Assembly: GCF_000165425.1 (NCBI RefSeq)
Contig: NW_001799388.1
Span: 186,001 to 250,000 of the forward strand
DNA: 64,000 nucleotides
Source: Paramecium tetraurelia
Lineage: Eukaryota; Ciliophora; Oligohymenophorea; Peniculida; Parameciidae
Direction of reading: 5' to 3'
This document shows, one piece after another, positions 25,969 through 39,016 of the stretch; positions within the stretch are counted from its first letter, which is position 1, and each line of letters opens with the position of its first letter. A program made the position numbers and the translations under genes. The notes beneath the pieces are model-generated. The model saw only the letters and a list, made by a program, of their open reading frames with translations. It was not told where the DNA came from and ran no database searches.

Positions 25969-26536
25969 AATTATTTAAATTAATAAGAACTGAAGATATA
26001 AAATTTGATTAAATTACTATATCCAGCACCCCCATATAAAATAATAAACAAAAAATTTGCTTAATAAATACCGAATGTACAAATTAAGTTATTCAGTATT
26101 AGAGTACAAATAAAATATTCTATTTATGAGAAGATGTCCTTTAGAAAAATGAATTAAAGATTTCAATTCCACACTAATATTCATTAAATTAATTGATGTT
26201 TAAGTTGAAGTCTATGTTGTTTTAAATTAGAAGTATTATTTACATTATTGGTCTTCAATTAATGTTATATGATTAATAAGACTTTTTCATCAATATAGTG
26301 ATATATTTCCTAGCTATTTTTTGTTTACTAATTTTTATTTCTGATAATTAATAATAAAAATAATATTTTAATGAAGTTAATCGAATAATTAAGGATATTT
26401 TCAAAACACATGTAAAATAAATAAAGCAAAGCTTCCATCTCTTTTTTGTTTTATTATTCTTTTTTAACTAAGTTACTATGAAAAATTAAAAAGTTGTTAA
26501 ATAAACCTTAGTTAATAGATATATATATAGAAATAT
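25969..26536. other. AT-rich intergenic stretch
   Basis: About 570 bp upstream of the giant gene and downstream of the calcium channel gene, hence probably the promoter region of the former and the 3' end of the latter. Strongly A/T-rich; no coding frame, RNA gene or repeat recognised. Confidence 0.5.
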
Positions 26537-29500
26537 TCATCCATTAAATGTTTCTGTCATGCTTACAGGTTGATTATTGATAATATCAATAATGTGTTTC
26601 ATTCTATCTTGAATCTTCTCTAAAGAATCATTCATGACTTTCATTTTCATTTCAATGGCCTCCTGAATTTCATTACCTTTCTATTAATCGTCCATATCTT
26701 CTTCAGCGAATCGTGCCCTATAATGATGAATATTGTTGTTACCTTTTAATGGGCATCCAACTTATATCCTTTATATCAATCTTGGATTTGATATAGGATT
26801 CATTTCCATTATAATCATTTTCGTCCTTATGCTTCAAATAAGCATAATAATATATGTAATTCCACATGTAATGCTCTAGTTCTATATGTTCTTGAAAGCC
26901 CATACCGCCTCCTTCATCGTTTTTTTCAAATTTTTCTCTTGTGATGCCACATATGAAGCACTTCATAGTTTAATCTTTGATTCTTTCTTGAAGTTTCTCT
27001 CTCAATGATCCAAATGTGTCTACAATAATACCTTATATCATATTGAGCATAATCATCACCAACACAATGTTGACAGCATTATCAAACACAAAACGACTAA
27101 AATAATTCGAAGTAAATTGATGATCAACTCCATCATATTCATTTTACGAGTATTTGACTCTATCCCAACCATTTACAACCATATCATAATTTTGAGTTAT
27201 CTGAGTAATAGTATCGTAATCCATTATTCCTGAACCTAATGCCCCTGTGAACTTGAATGTCAAATCAAAACTAATAAAAATGCATTGCCACATTGTACTA
27301 CATCCCCTCTCACATATGATATGATCATTGTCTGGTAATATTCTGCAACTTGTCCCATCCACAATCCGATAATCATTAAAAAATATGACGAACCCAAGAA
27401 TTCCAACGTAGTATTCAACTACTGCCAATAATAGAAGGGCTAAGCCTATTTCCTATCTTGGACCCCAAATAGCATCCAAAACTGTTTTTAATTGCTCCAA
27501 CTTTAAGAAATCCATTAAATGAAATGCAAAAAAAAAAGGATGCACTGTCAATCCTACAATTCCAGCAATTATATAGATAAAATAATACAAAATATCTGGG
27601 TCCTATAACAAAATAAATAAACTTTTTATTCCTCTTACACTCACCTCCCAAATCATTTTCATAACTGTTTTTGGTTTTTGATAATCTTCCCAAATATGAT
27701 CCACTTTTAGAGGTGCTCTTTTGACCAAAAAGAAGAACACTATCAAAGAACTAAACACCAACATTGTGATTCCCAATCCTTAAATTAAATGAGGTGTCCA
27801 TATGAAATCTGAATACTCTAATAACCTTGGATCTTGCAATCTTTCATAAATCAAATCACCAGTTTAACCAGATTGACTTTCATTATAAAATGATTACGAG
27901 TAACTTAATAGTACAATAAGATTAATAACTAATGTTGTTACAAATGCACAATTCTCCCATAGTTTTCCAGATGTTGCGAAAAATGCGAAAATTGGATTTT
28001 TAGCAAATACTTAATTCAATTTTTCTTCATATTCCATAACCTTTATTAGAAAATTCGCTCTTTCCATCAAGTATGTTAATTTAGTCTTGCTGCTTGTCCT
28101 ATCCACTTGATCATGAAATTCGAGTCTAGCACTTTTTGGTAAGTTACAAATAGGTAATTTTGGAAAATAAATTGTGTAAAGCTTTTAATCTCTGATCATA
28201 TCTATCGAGCAAGTATTCTATCTGAAAAACTTAATAGCATTTTTTGTTAACTCCTTTTGCTCTAATTTCTCTTACAGCAGCTTTTCCTACCTCAATTCCT
28301 CTTCTGATTTCTAAGCCAATCCCAATTATCCGATTAGATTCCCCCCCATTTTTGCAATATTCCCTAAACCTGAAAATATATTTGCTATTGCATTCTCTTC
28401 CTTCTTATTGTTGTTTTCAGAAAACTCATTTAAAACATCATTCATCTCATTATCCTCATATAACATCTATTTGGCTTTTTAATTACCTAAAAACTATTAC
28501 ATCAACAAAAATATATAGAACCCATTTTCTATTATGAATTCTTAATTTACTGCTGGTTCATCATTTGTGATATCTTTCTCAGCTCTTTTGAACATTTCAT
28601 CTTTGTACACAGCTCCAAATGAGTTCTTGAATATTTTGTACACCCTTGTCAAATTATTTGTTAACACATTCAATGGAATAACTCTTACCAATCTAGCAAT
28701 ATCAGAATTCTAAGGGTCACAACATTCTAATAATGATACCAAACAATTTAAACATTTAAACTTCAATCTTGCCAATTACCCTGGATGAATGGCTAATCTA
28801 TATTGTTTTTCACCATCATATTTGAAATACTCGTTTGATTATTCAAATATCTTCTCATCTTCTGACAATATAAGTACAACATATTCCAAAAGATTGCTTT
28901 TCAATAATGCCTATTAATTTTATTTGCATGGTCCTTGAATGAGTTCTGTCAGGGTTTCGAAACATTACAGAACGCTTTCATAATTTCCCTTAGAAATTAA
29001 AAACGTAGAAAGTAACAATACGATTTAAGAAACTAAATCAAAACTATTCTTTTAGTTACTTTAAGATCTCATGTAATTTTAGAGATCCTAGTTGTGACCT
29101 TCACAAAATAACTATATCAATTTTAAGGCTTTACAAACTAATTTATTTTCTTAATAATTTAACTTATGAGCTCTACTCATTGATAATATTTAGATATCAA
29201 ATACATTTTTGAGTTATTTGAAAAACTTTTCACATTATGTATTTGACAAAAAATATTCATAAGCAGTTTTTTAAACATTTTTATTACCATTTTTTAGTAG
29301 CAAAATCATGAATGACATAATAGTCCCCATATATACTGGTTCTAATTCAGATTCGCATAATAACACTATCAATATTTAAGTTACATTCATTCTGTTAAAT
29401 AATACCTGTCTTTCGTACAATTCATTCTCTGTATCCTTCAATATGGCTGATAAAACTTTGAGAATAAAGATGATATTCTCTCTACTTGCTCCATTTGTTT

Positions 29501-32500
29501 TCCAAAATTCCAAATATGTCAAAATTTTAACAATAATATCTGAGTTTGTCAATAATAGATCCTTCACTTCTTATTTTCTATCATCTTTAAACATATTCTA
29601 TATTGTCCAAATGGAATTTGATAACTTTAAGGATTCCTTTTTAACTAAATCCTTAACAAATTCTTGACCAAAATACTTTTTACGAAATTGACTTATTGCT
29701 GAATTTTCTTGAGTTATTTGATAATTAGTTAACATATCAGCTGTCTTTTCATCCTAAGAGATGTTAGGATCTGCCTAGAAGAATTTAATAGGAATTTGAA
29801 TATTGAAGCTTTAGCCTAAATCTGAGATGGTTTTTAATCTTTATTTATTGTTAGTTAATTCAGCTGGTGCTAAAAAGAACATTTTATCAAGATTTTCCAA
29901 AAAGAATGACACAAATTCACTTATCTAATGTTAATCTTTTTCAGATGACAGTAGAGCATTTTGTAACAGTTCGTTATATCTATTTACAACAGGTAATAAG
30001 GAATCAAACAAGTAATTCAAATTTTAAGGTATAAATTAATCCTTTTGTTTGATTACTTTATGTTCATCTGTGAGTATTTTATTTAAGGTTTCTGAATTAT
30101 AAGGAAACATAAGTTCATCAAGTGATTCAGGCTTATGAAATACCATTGTTTTGATAATGTTCCAATAATCACTCTACAATTGTATATCATCAGGATGAGG
30201 CTTTTCTTTCTATTTTATACACCCCAATATTCTTTAGGTCACTATTAATGTTTGTTCTAAAAGATCTTGTAATTTTAGAAATTCAATTCCTTGACTGATT
30301 AATGAGGCTCTTATCTTTTTTGACAGACATTTTGACACTATATTGATGAAATACAATTAATATTTAGCCTTATTAGGAGTATAGTCGAAAAAGTCAGTCA
30401 TTTTACGAGACTCTTAAAATGGATATAATGGGTTTTCGTATTCTGAATCAGGGGATAAACTCATAGGTTCAGTTAGTTTTTCAATTATAATTTCAAACAT
30501 ATCAACTGACTTTTTGGAATATATTTCTGTTACTTTAATAATTTCTAAATAAAATTACAGAAACTCAGGGTATCTTCCATGTTATTTTATTAATGCAATA
30601 AAATAATCGTATTCCTATTAACCAAGTTAGCCATATAAGGTTGGCTTTTTCTCAAATAATGAACAAATTAAACTTATTTAACCAATATTCTGATTGCTAT
30701 TCTAAATTATTTTCTTGACAACTTTTCTATACACAGTTAAAGCATTCCTTTCATTATCTTTGGCAAAAAAGGCCATAATGTTCATTGTATGTTTCAGTAA
30801 TATAATTAAATCAGGAGGAAAAGACTTTTAATCAATAACAGTTAATGCTTTATTTATCAACTCTATTAATACTTCGTAACCACCTATATGTTCAAATATT
30901 TATTATTTTAATTTTAGAGAAACACTTTCAGTTTACTAAAATATACTATCTATTTTCCATAAACATTGTAGTGTTTAATGCATAATTCTATTGTTCTCTG
31001 TTATCCAAGTCTAACTTCGTTGGACATTATTCTTCAAAATTTAAGTCATTTAAACCCATACATCAAACAATTATTGGGATTCATTGGTATCTAAAATCTA
31101 TATATTCTCAAAATGCTATAAAAATTCTTTCTTTTACCTAGCAAACCTTTAAATCAACTCAACGATTTGGTTCTCCAATTAAGGATTCCTTGAAAAATAC
31201 AAGGAAATTAGCAACACTTCTATAAATGGTCTTCTTAAGACTTCATCAAAAGTTTTTAAAACTGGAGCCGATGTTCTATTTAATCTCCTCTCATTTTCTG
31301 GTTTATCTATCCATTATTCTCCTGACATCAATATTTCTTCTGGAAATAGTTTAATTAACTCTTCCTCTTTAACTTCATCATTTAATTATTTATTTTACTA
31401 TAGAGACTTATAAAACTCAATCGCATTATCTATCCAATAATCCTAAGAGACATCCATTAAATAAGAGAAAATCTAACATATTTGTATCTTTATTAACACT
31501 TAATAGTCTTCTTCCTTGTTTTCTCGTAGGGTAAAGGTTTTATTATTGTATCTTTATAACACTTTTTTAAGATTTTTCATTTTCTTAAATAAAGAATCGT
31601 TAACAACTTCTGTATCTTATTATTTAACCTATCTAAAATTTTGATTAGTTTATAATTGTTCATCCTTTTCCTTGGTTTCTTTTTCAAACACTTGACTAAT
31701 ACCTGATATATTAAATTTCATAAAGCCTTTATCTTTTTCATTTTCTGCTTACCAATTTCTCTTAATTTTTGCATTTGCAAGACACTTAAAATACTAATGA
31801 TCATATTCTAAAATCTTTGCTAAGACAGTAATTAATCTATCAATTTCCTTTAATCCCATTCCATTTTCTGATATTTTATTAAAAAGTGAAGCGCCTCTCT
31901 TATGTGAGTTCTTTTTCTAGATGGGACCTTCAACATCTCTTTTCCAAAACAACTCAAATTTAAGCATTAATTCTAATATCTTAATGATTTCTAATGTCTC
32001 TAAGTTATAAACAGTTTCTTCTCCTAAATTTAAATCTAATTTTTCTGATTAAACTTCCAAATAGATGAGCATCTTAAGTTTCAACTTCTAAATATCAAAC
32101 CCTCCTTTTTCGTGTTTCTGACTAGATACTTCATCAAATAAAAATAAAGTTTTTTAAGTAGTTTTTTCTTCTAAAATCCTGACCAATTCAGGTTTAGGTG
32201 TTGTTGTATAAGGTTCTCTATCAATATATAAGGTTCTTATCATTCTAAAGAAGTATGCTCGAACTTGTTTATTAACAAAGTGATACTCTCCATTAAAACT
32301 ATCTTCTTAATCATTTTTTTATTCAGCATAAGATAATAAAATAGAATAAGTAAATGTTTTAGATATCAGTTCTCTTGCTGCTGTATTTCTATGAAAACAA
32401 ATATTTGAAAAAAAAGCCAGTTATTCAATTAAAAAATTGTATTACACTTCATAAAAATGATCCATATCTTTGAATTATTGATAATCATTTAAAAAGTCAT

Positions 32501-35091
32501 TCAACATTCTTGTTACGTAGGTCTTATTTGAAGTTCTATAAGTAATGTAGAATTCTTTATAATTCCCTTCACTTTCTTGAATTGGTTCTAAATGCATATA
32601 AATTTTCTCTTCTCCTTAATCATTCTTAACCTTTTGATTCAACAATTAAATACTATTTAGCAAATATTCTTAATTATTAAAAACAGGTTCGCCATTGGCC
32701 TCACAAGTTTCTGATAAAAAATGCATTAAATCTGGTAAAAGTTAATCATTTTTAGATAAAACATCCAAAAGTCTGGATAAAATTGTGGTTTGGCTTTTTT
32801 AATTTTTTTAATCTGTAGTGTTTGCATTCGTTGTGAATTTCATATCATAAGCAATTTCCTATTTATTCAACTAACTCAAAATTTGATAATTGTTAGTTAT
32901 ACATTAACAGATAGTTGTACAAATATAATCATGAGTAATTTACTTTTCAAAATGTTTAAAATATTTCATTAATATCTCCTAATTCTATTGATTATTATGA
33001 CATGCAATTTTGATGGTTTGAAATAACTTTAGTTATAATAATCTTTTTCTCTTCCTATGATTTTCTTCCAATTATTCCTTTAACTTTTATACTTTTTTTT
33101 CATATGCTGCATCGTTGGTTTTATCCAATTATTATTAAATCATATTTTAAACTCTCAAAATAATTGAGTGCTCACCGTATAGATCGCTAATTAGATTCTG
33201 CTCTGTTCCTTCTACTTTTTCATCAGGATTAGGGAATGTTGTACATATAAGCCATATTAATAAAGGTAATATGTTTTCTTCCCTGAGAATATCCTATCTA
33301 TTTTATGAAACAAAGGAGAAATCTTATGTTGTTTATATGTTGCTCACTAACTTATTATACATAAATTGATTTAAGATTTCAAGTAAAGAATTCAGCTTTT
33401 CAAAAAGGTAATAAAACTCAATCCTCTCTTAAACTTCACTTTTTTTCATGCAAGCAATACTTGTTAGAGGTTATACTATTTCAAAGTAAGAGATGGCCTC
33501 TTTTAAAATAGGTACTAAAAATACTAAGAATCTCTTTTCCCAGATGTCCTCATAGTCAGTTTTCCTGAACCTAATACAATTGATTAAATCAATATCTTAT
33601 GTAATACACACAGATCCATAAGGAATATCAGGCTCATTTCTTAAATTTAAATAGCTTCCAGTCAAAAAATGTTTAATTAAGAAATATGATTCTTTATCAA
33701 CAAATTTTGAATTTTTTTTAACAGGCACAAACTAGAATAACGTATTCTTTGTCACTTATTCTGTAAGTTTGACCTACCTCATAATATTGACATCCAAATA
33801 TTAGCCAGTTTAAAAATGTCTAATGCGATAACACTTATCCCATTTGACTTCTCCTCCAGTAAAATTATCTGATTCTATCCTCCAATAAGCACTAAAGGGA
33901 ATAGTAATTTTGTCTTATTTGTTACCAACAAAATTGCTAAAAAATAGCTTAAGTTCTGAATACAAGGCCTTATCAATTTCTCTGATGTTTTTTGATGCCT
34001 AAATAACTTGAGATGACCGAGATTACATCGATCTCTACTTCTCATATATATGACTATTTTATGAATCTGATTTATAGTTTCTTGATTCATTCCTTCCGAC
34101 TTCTTCACTCACTTACCTTGAAATGACCGCCTACTATCCTGGAAAGAGAGTCTGTTATTTGGTATAAGTGAGTTTATCTTAAATGATATTACTAATATCA
34201 TCTACAGAATTGCGGTCTAAAATTTCTTTGACTTTTTCTTGGATGTCTTAGGTTTTCTTTGCAGTTAAGTATAACTAGCGATTATAAATTTGTTACATTA
34301 AGTTCTGGTAAATGAAATATGGCCACGTCTCCTACGAATAAGGCTTCATCATTATCTTATTGTGTCTAAAATATTTTGATTCTCCATTAAGTTTAATCTT
34401 CAACTGATGCTATCACCTTTGCTCTGCCAACTTCATCATCATATTTCTGGGGTTCATCTTGCAATTCGTAATAGTTCAATCCCCAATAATCAGTGAAGAG
34501 GTTTGCTGTTCTATTACATACTTGCTTATTTGCAGAGATACAGACAACATCTCCACTATACACCTAATTGGTTCTTAATTTTTGAAAATTTAAACAGGGG
34601 TTGAATTTTAATAATGTATTGTTGTTTGGAAAGTCAATCAATTTAAATTATAATGCTTCCAAGTTTTGATCATCCAACGCTAGAAATTTCAATGAAGAAA
34701 CATGAACTAAGTGAAATATTGACGAACTAAAAACTAAAGGAGTGCCTGCTAATTTCTTTGTAAGTGAAATATTCGAGGTTAGTTCATTCTCTAAATTATG
34801 CAAGATAGTTTAAATTTTATGTTTTCTTTGGCTTTAGTCAAACTTTTCTAATTCGTTAAAACTCGAATCTTTAAATTAGCATAAAAGATCATCTTGTGCC
34901 TTGTAATTTAAAACAGGGAGTATTCTGAAAACACAATTCTAATAATCTTGATCTAAGTCACCTCTTAATTGGTGAAATGATCTCAAGTTAAAATTCTGTG
35001 TGCTGAATCCATTTGAATATAATGATAAGTTTGGAAAGGCACTCATGTTAAGTACAATTAAGGACGAATAAGTAATAGGTTCCGGATTCAT
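26537..35091 (-). CDS. IP3-receptor/ryanodine-receptor-type Ca2+ release channel
   Basis: About 2,800 residues; releases calcium from intracellular stores such as the ER or alveolar sacs. It starts MNPEPITYSSLIVLNMSAF and the N-terminal 350 residues follow the ligand-binding/MIR layout of the family (LFTDYWGLNYYELQDE, LTAKKTQDIQ). A long helical solenoid follows. Near the C-terminus are several membrane segments (27.0-28.5 kb), the pore region with WQC and the filter-like GALGSGIMD, an inner helix LVMIMLNMIQGIIVDTFG, and the diagnostic zinc-binding tail CFICG...GFQEHIELEHYMWNY. A coiled coil closes the chain before TGA. Introns seen at about 34280-34302 (22 nt) and 26717-26741 (25 nt). Paramecium has several such channels (CRC family); which subfamily this is cannot be decided here. 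Confidence 0.93.
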
Positions 35092-35289
35092 AATTTAATT
35101 ATTATATAACTAAAGTTAATTTAATAAAACACTAAAAGTATTTTACCTAATTTCCAATTTCGAATACAAATCATAAAGACTATGATTTTCTCTACCAAAG
35201 AGTAAAATTTGTATATCAAAGTTATAAAAACAGTTCTCATTTGAAATATATATGATAATGATTAGATTTCATTTAATTAAATTATATAT

Positions 35290-36870
35290 ATGATTATATT
35301 CAGGGCTAGTTTTGCATTTGCAAGGAAAGTTAAATAACTAAGAACTTCCTTAATAAATAATTCAAAAAAAACTGATGAGGAAAATATTTCAAGTGAATCA
35401 ATTGAATCTAAGGAGAAGGTGGAGAAAGTGAATGTACCTGAGAATTAAGAAAATTTGGAATAGAAGGAGAAAAAGGTTTTTGAGAAAAAATTCATAAAAT
35501 CTCCAGAATATTTGATGGCATGTAATCATCAACCAGCACTTTCTTTACCAGAAGAGATCTTAAAAAAAGCTAGAAAAGTATTCTCAAAATATCCTCCTGA
35601 TGAATTAAGAGATGCTTCTTATAAATATATGAGAATGTATTAATTATTGCATGCACTTGAGAAACCAGTATCTGTAACAATAAAAAGGAACAATTTATTC
35701 GAGAATCCAGAAAATTTATAAAAATTAACAGAGAAAAAAGTTATCCATTTATATAAAAAAGGAACAAGTGAATAATAAATATTGGATAAGATATTTGAAA
35801 GAAGATAGAAGAAGGATGTAAATGTGGATAGAGTAAATAGTGCTGAAGAAAAACTAGAAGAATTTCATAACTTTGCATCAGCCATAGATTATGATTAAAT
35901 ATTAACAGTATCATACTTCTTAAGAAAAGTTCCTGGATCTTTTGCAGTTGGTTAAAAAATAATGACAGAAATACAAAAGAGAAATCCAAATTTTAATCCA
36001 AAATCCATGCTTGATTATGGAAGTGGAATAGGAACATGGGCATGGAGTTTCAAGAAATTGTATCCTGATGTTAAAAACGTAGTTTGTGTAGAACCAAATG
36101 TATATATGAGAAAACTAGGAAAATTTGTTACTTAAGATTATATAAAGGATGTTAAATTTTATGAAAGTTTGTCACATACATTGGAACTAAGTTATGATTA
36201 TTTTGATTTTATAAGCATCGCATATGTTTTAGAGGAAATTAATCATCCTGAGGCAAGATTATTAGCATTACAATCCTTATGGGCTAAATTATCAGATGAT
36301 GGAGTCATGGTTCTAGTATGTCCAGGATCACCAACAGGATTCCGTTTTGTAAATGACTTCAGAGAATGGATATTGAAATAAAAAGGTGTTATTGTAGCTC
36401 CCTGTTAGCATTAGTAAACATGTCCTATGGCTAAAGAAGGATTTTAATGGTGTCATTTTAAATAGATGTTTACTGCTTGGCCAAAGGATGGTAATTTTAA
36501 TTGTATAACTAAGAGTATTCCCAAAGTACATCTATGAAAATACTGCAGTGACAGAGAAATTCTCATATTTAGCTGTATCCAAGAAGGCTTTGGTTTAGGA
36601 GGGATAAGACTGGCCAAGAATTACGTTTGATCCATTAAAAAGAGGAAAGCATCTTATTCTTGATATGTGTACAGATTAAGGAACATTGGAGAGGTATCAA
36701 TACATATATATATAAATAAAATTAGACGTATAGTTGCCAAATCTCATGGCAAAGAAGGTGGGTATTATGAAGCCAAGCACTTAAACGGAGGAGATCTTTG
36801 GAGATTCCCAAAATTGCCTCCATCAAAGGTGGGAAAAAAGAGAAGAAAGTAACCAGTTAAAATTCTTTGA
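35290..36870 (+). CDS. METTL17/Rsm22-like mitochondrial ribosome assembly factor
   Basis: Member of the Rsm22/METTL17 family, needed for mitochondrial small-subunit assembly. The start MIIFRASFAFARKVKQLRTS is a typical mitochondrial presequence (basic, hydroxylated, amphipathic), followed by a low-complexity acidic/Lys linker. The methyltransferase-like fold shows motif I as MLDYGSGIGTWAW, then VEPN, and FISIAYVLEEI. The Fe-S-type cysteine set APCQHQQTCPMAKEGFQWCHF is present. Introns at 36491-36515 (25 nt) and 36694-36725 (32 nt); after the second the tail is basic and ends KKRRKQPVKIL at TGA. About 505 residues. Convergent with the transporter gene, 67 bp apart. Confidence 0.9.
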
Positions 36871-36937
36871 AGCATTTGTATGTAGATCTGTATAATAATA
36901 TTATTAAACTGTTTATTTCTTTATAATGAATACAAAA

Positions 36938-38352
36938 TCACATCATAGCTCTTAAGGATTCTATTGAACCCAACACCATTGCTAATATGGCTACTATCAA
37001 AACAAACGTATAGGTTGCTTTAGGTTAAGGCTCAGATGTCTTCTTGAAATGAATCATGTGGGCCAATACAGGGAAACAGAACTTATAAATAAATCTATCA
37101 TACTTATAATAGAGATCCAAAAATACTTCCCATGAAATTCAAAAAGTGAGACAAATGTGGGACATAGTAAGCTATTAAATATATGCACATCATAGCTAGA
37201 GTTCTTATCACAATTTGTATTTTGGTATCTGCAAACATTGAATCTTCAGTATTATTTTGAATTTAATTATTTTCAAATTCATTAATTTAAGGTTATAGTG
37301 GAACTTCCTAATATGATTACTTCTCTAAAATCATTCTTTCAATTATTTACACAGCTGGGAACAATTACAAAGGATATGTTAATAATAGACTGATAGAATA
37401 AAACACAACTGAAATGAATTATAGATAAGGATTCTTTATTTATAATGGTAATTACTTCTAAATTAAAAATTAGTATGGGTTTGATGTCTGATTAATATGT
37501 TGGAACAGCAATCAAAGCTATGAAAATGGAGATTCCAAATGCTGTAATCATACTGTTAATTGCAACCATTTTGAAATCTAGTTTGTTGACCATGCTGTCA
37601 CGGATTGGTAGTATGGTTAATATGCCTTCGCAACAGAGAATGGCAACTCCAACGTAATGAAAAGAGCCTTTTCTAATAAAAACTAGCTCACTTACTTCTA
37701 ATATTGATGGCATTCTCAAAACTGTACAATCCTTTTGAGAACCTTATGGAGCAATCATAGAAAACTACTATGAAACCCATAATGGCAGCATAGAATCCGT
37801 ATTTACTTGTTAAATGAAAGAAGTGGATGTTCTTTATATAGGATAAAGGAAAGATAATGAGCAATGTCATACATAATGACTGCCATTTCTCAAATTCAAT
37901 TCCAATCGATAGCAGAGATTGTGTTACAGATTCAGCCAAAAATATTAAATAGGCTATGCATATGCCAACCAATTGTAATACAATTGCTATGTCCAAATAG
38001 AATGCCCACTTTAGACCCAATGTGATACGGATAACATCAGCATATAAAATTTTATCCACTGCCAAATGATCAGCAACTCCAATCAATAAAATACTTGATC
38101 TAAAATTATTAAGATATATTTCACTAAACACAACTAAAGGCAACTGGCAAAAATAAAAATATTGACCAAAACCATCCCACAGAATAAGTTACAAAAGGTA
38201 ATACAATAGCTCCTGCATATGTTGTTTTAAAATCATATACCAATTCCTAAATTAGATTTCACAAAGTTAAAATAAGCTTATATTGGAGTTGATTTATGTC
38301 TATCAGACTTTTTTGAATTAGCACTCAGTTCTTCAAATTCTCTAATCTCCAT
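36938..38352 (-). CDS. Amino acid transporter (AAAP/SLC36-38 type)
   Basis: Multi-span permease of the amino acid/auxin permease superfamily, about 430 residues with roughly eleven hydrophobic segments. The start MEIREFEELSANSKKSDRHK gives a short cytoplasmic N-terminus before the first helix SNLGIGAIVLPFVTYSVGW, which carries the family signature. Further landmarks are the helix with FYLDIAIVLQLVGICIAYLI, a CCEGILTILPI segment matching the central helix of the family, LLLTYPLQLFPAVQIIERM and the terminal IESLRAM. Four or more introns (28, 25, 25 and 22 nt) are needed to keep the frame, including one beginning GTG rather than GTA. Substrate cannot be told from sequence. Confidence 0.88.
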
Positions 38353-38473
38353 TATTCGTTTTTATTTTATTAAAATAATATTACTTTATTTAATTTGTAA
38401 AATAAAAAGTTTTAATATAGTTGCATAAACATAAATATATTACATCTATTTCAACTATTCTATAAAGTAACTG

Positions 38474-39016
38474 ATGTCAAATTAACTTATTACGAATTAT
38501 TTTGCCTTAAGCAAGAGATAAGAAAAACAATCATCTGTTTAATTAAACTAATTGATTTTGCACAAGACTAAATAAGACGCTGCTGATGTTCTTAAGATTG
38601 AACCTCAAAGTTAAGTGTTCAACATGCTTACTTATCCTATGGATTACCATTAGCTAAAGTTCATGTGTGCTTTATTGCTAATTTACAATATAGTTCTTGC
38701 AAATTTGAAATATTTGATAGCAGAATAAGATAATGTTAGCAATTCTAATTACGACCTATAGCAATTACTATTATTAAACTACGGATAGTGTCTAAATTAT
38801 AATTGTATCAATAAGTAAGTAAGAACAAAAATAAGAAATTTTGTATTTGGTTTGTCCATTTCAATTCTCATCAATCACTTATATACATTTGATAAATCAA
38901 TATTTTAATCATTCTTGATGTTAATCCATAGGTCTTCTTTATAATTAAAAGTATAAATTATAGAATAATATATTAAATTAATTTTCAGAATCGTTTGCTA
39001 TTTTGAAATGGTGTGA
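38474..39016 (+). CDS. Small protein with PIP-box/degron-like N-terminus
   Basis: About 180 residues in one open frame, MSNQLITNYFALSKRQEK to TGA at 39014-39016; short in-frame introns cannot be excluded. No family recognised. Residues 3-10 (NQLITNYF) match the hydrophobic part of a PCNA-interacting motif (Ile at +4, Tyr-Phe at +7/+8) although the first position is Asn rather than Gln, and a Lys follows four residues after the Phe. The middle part is helical and hydrophobic (FMCALLLIYNIVLANLKYLI). The last 30 bases overlap the end of the LRR-ankyrin gene on the other strand. It could be a cell-cycle or replication protein, but that rests on one short motif. Confidence 0.6.
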
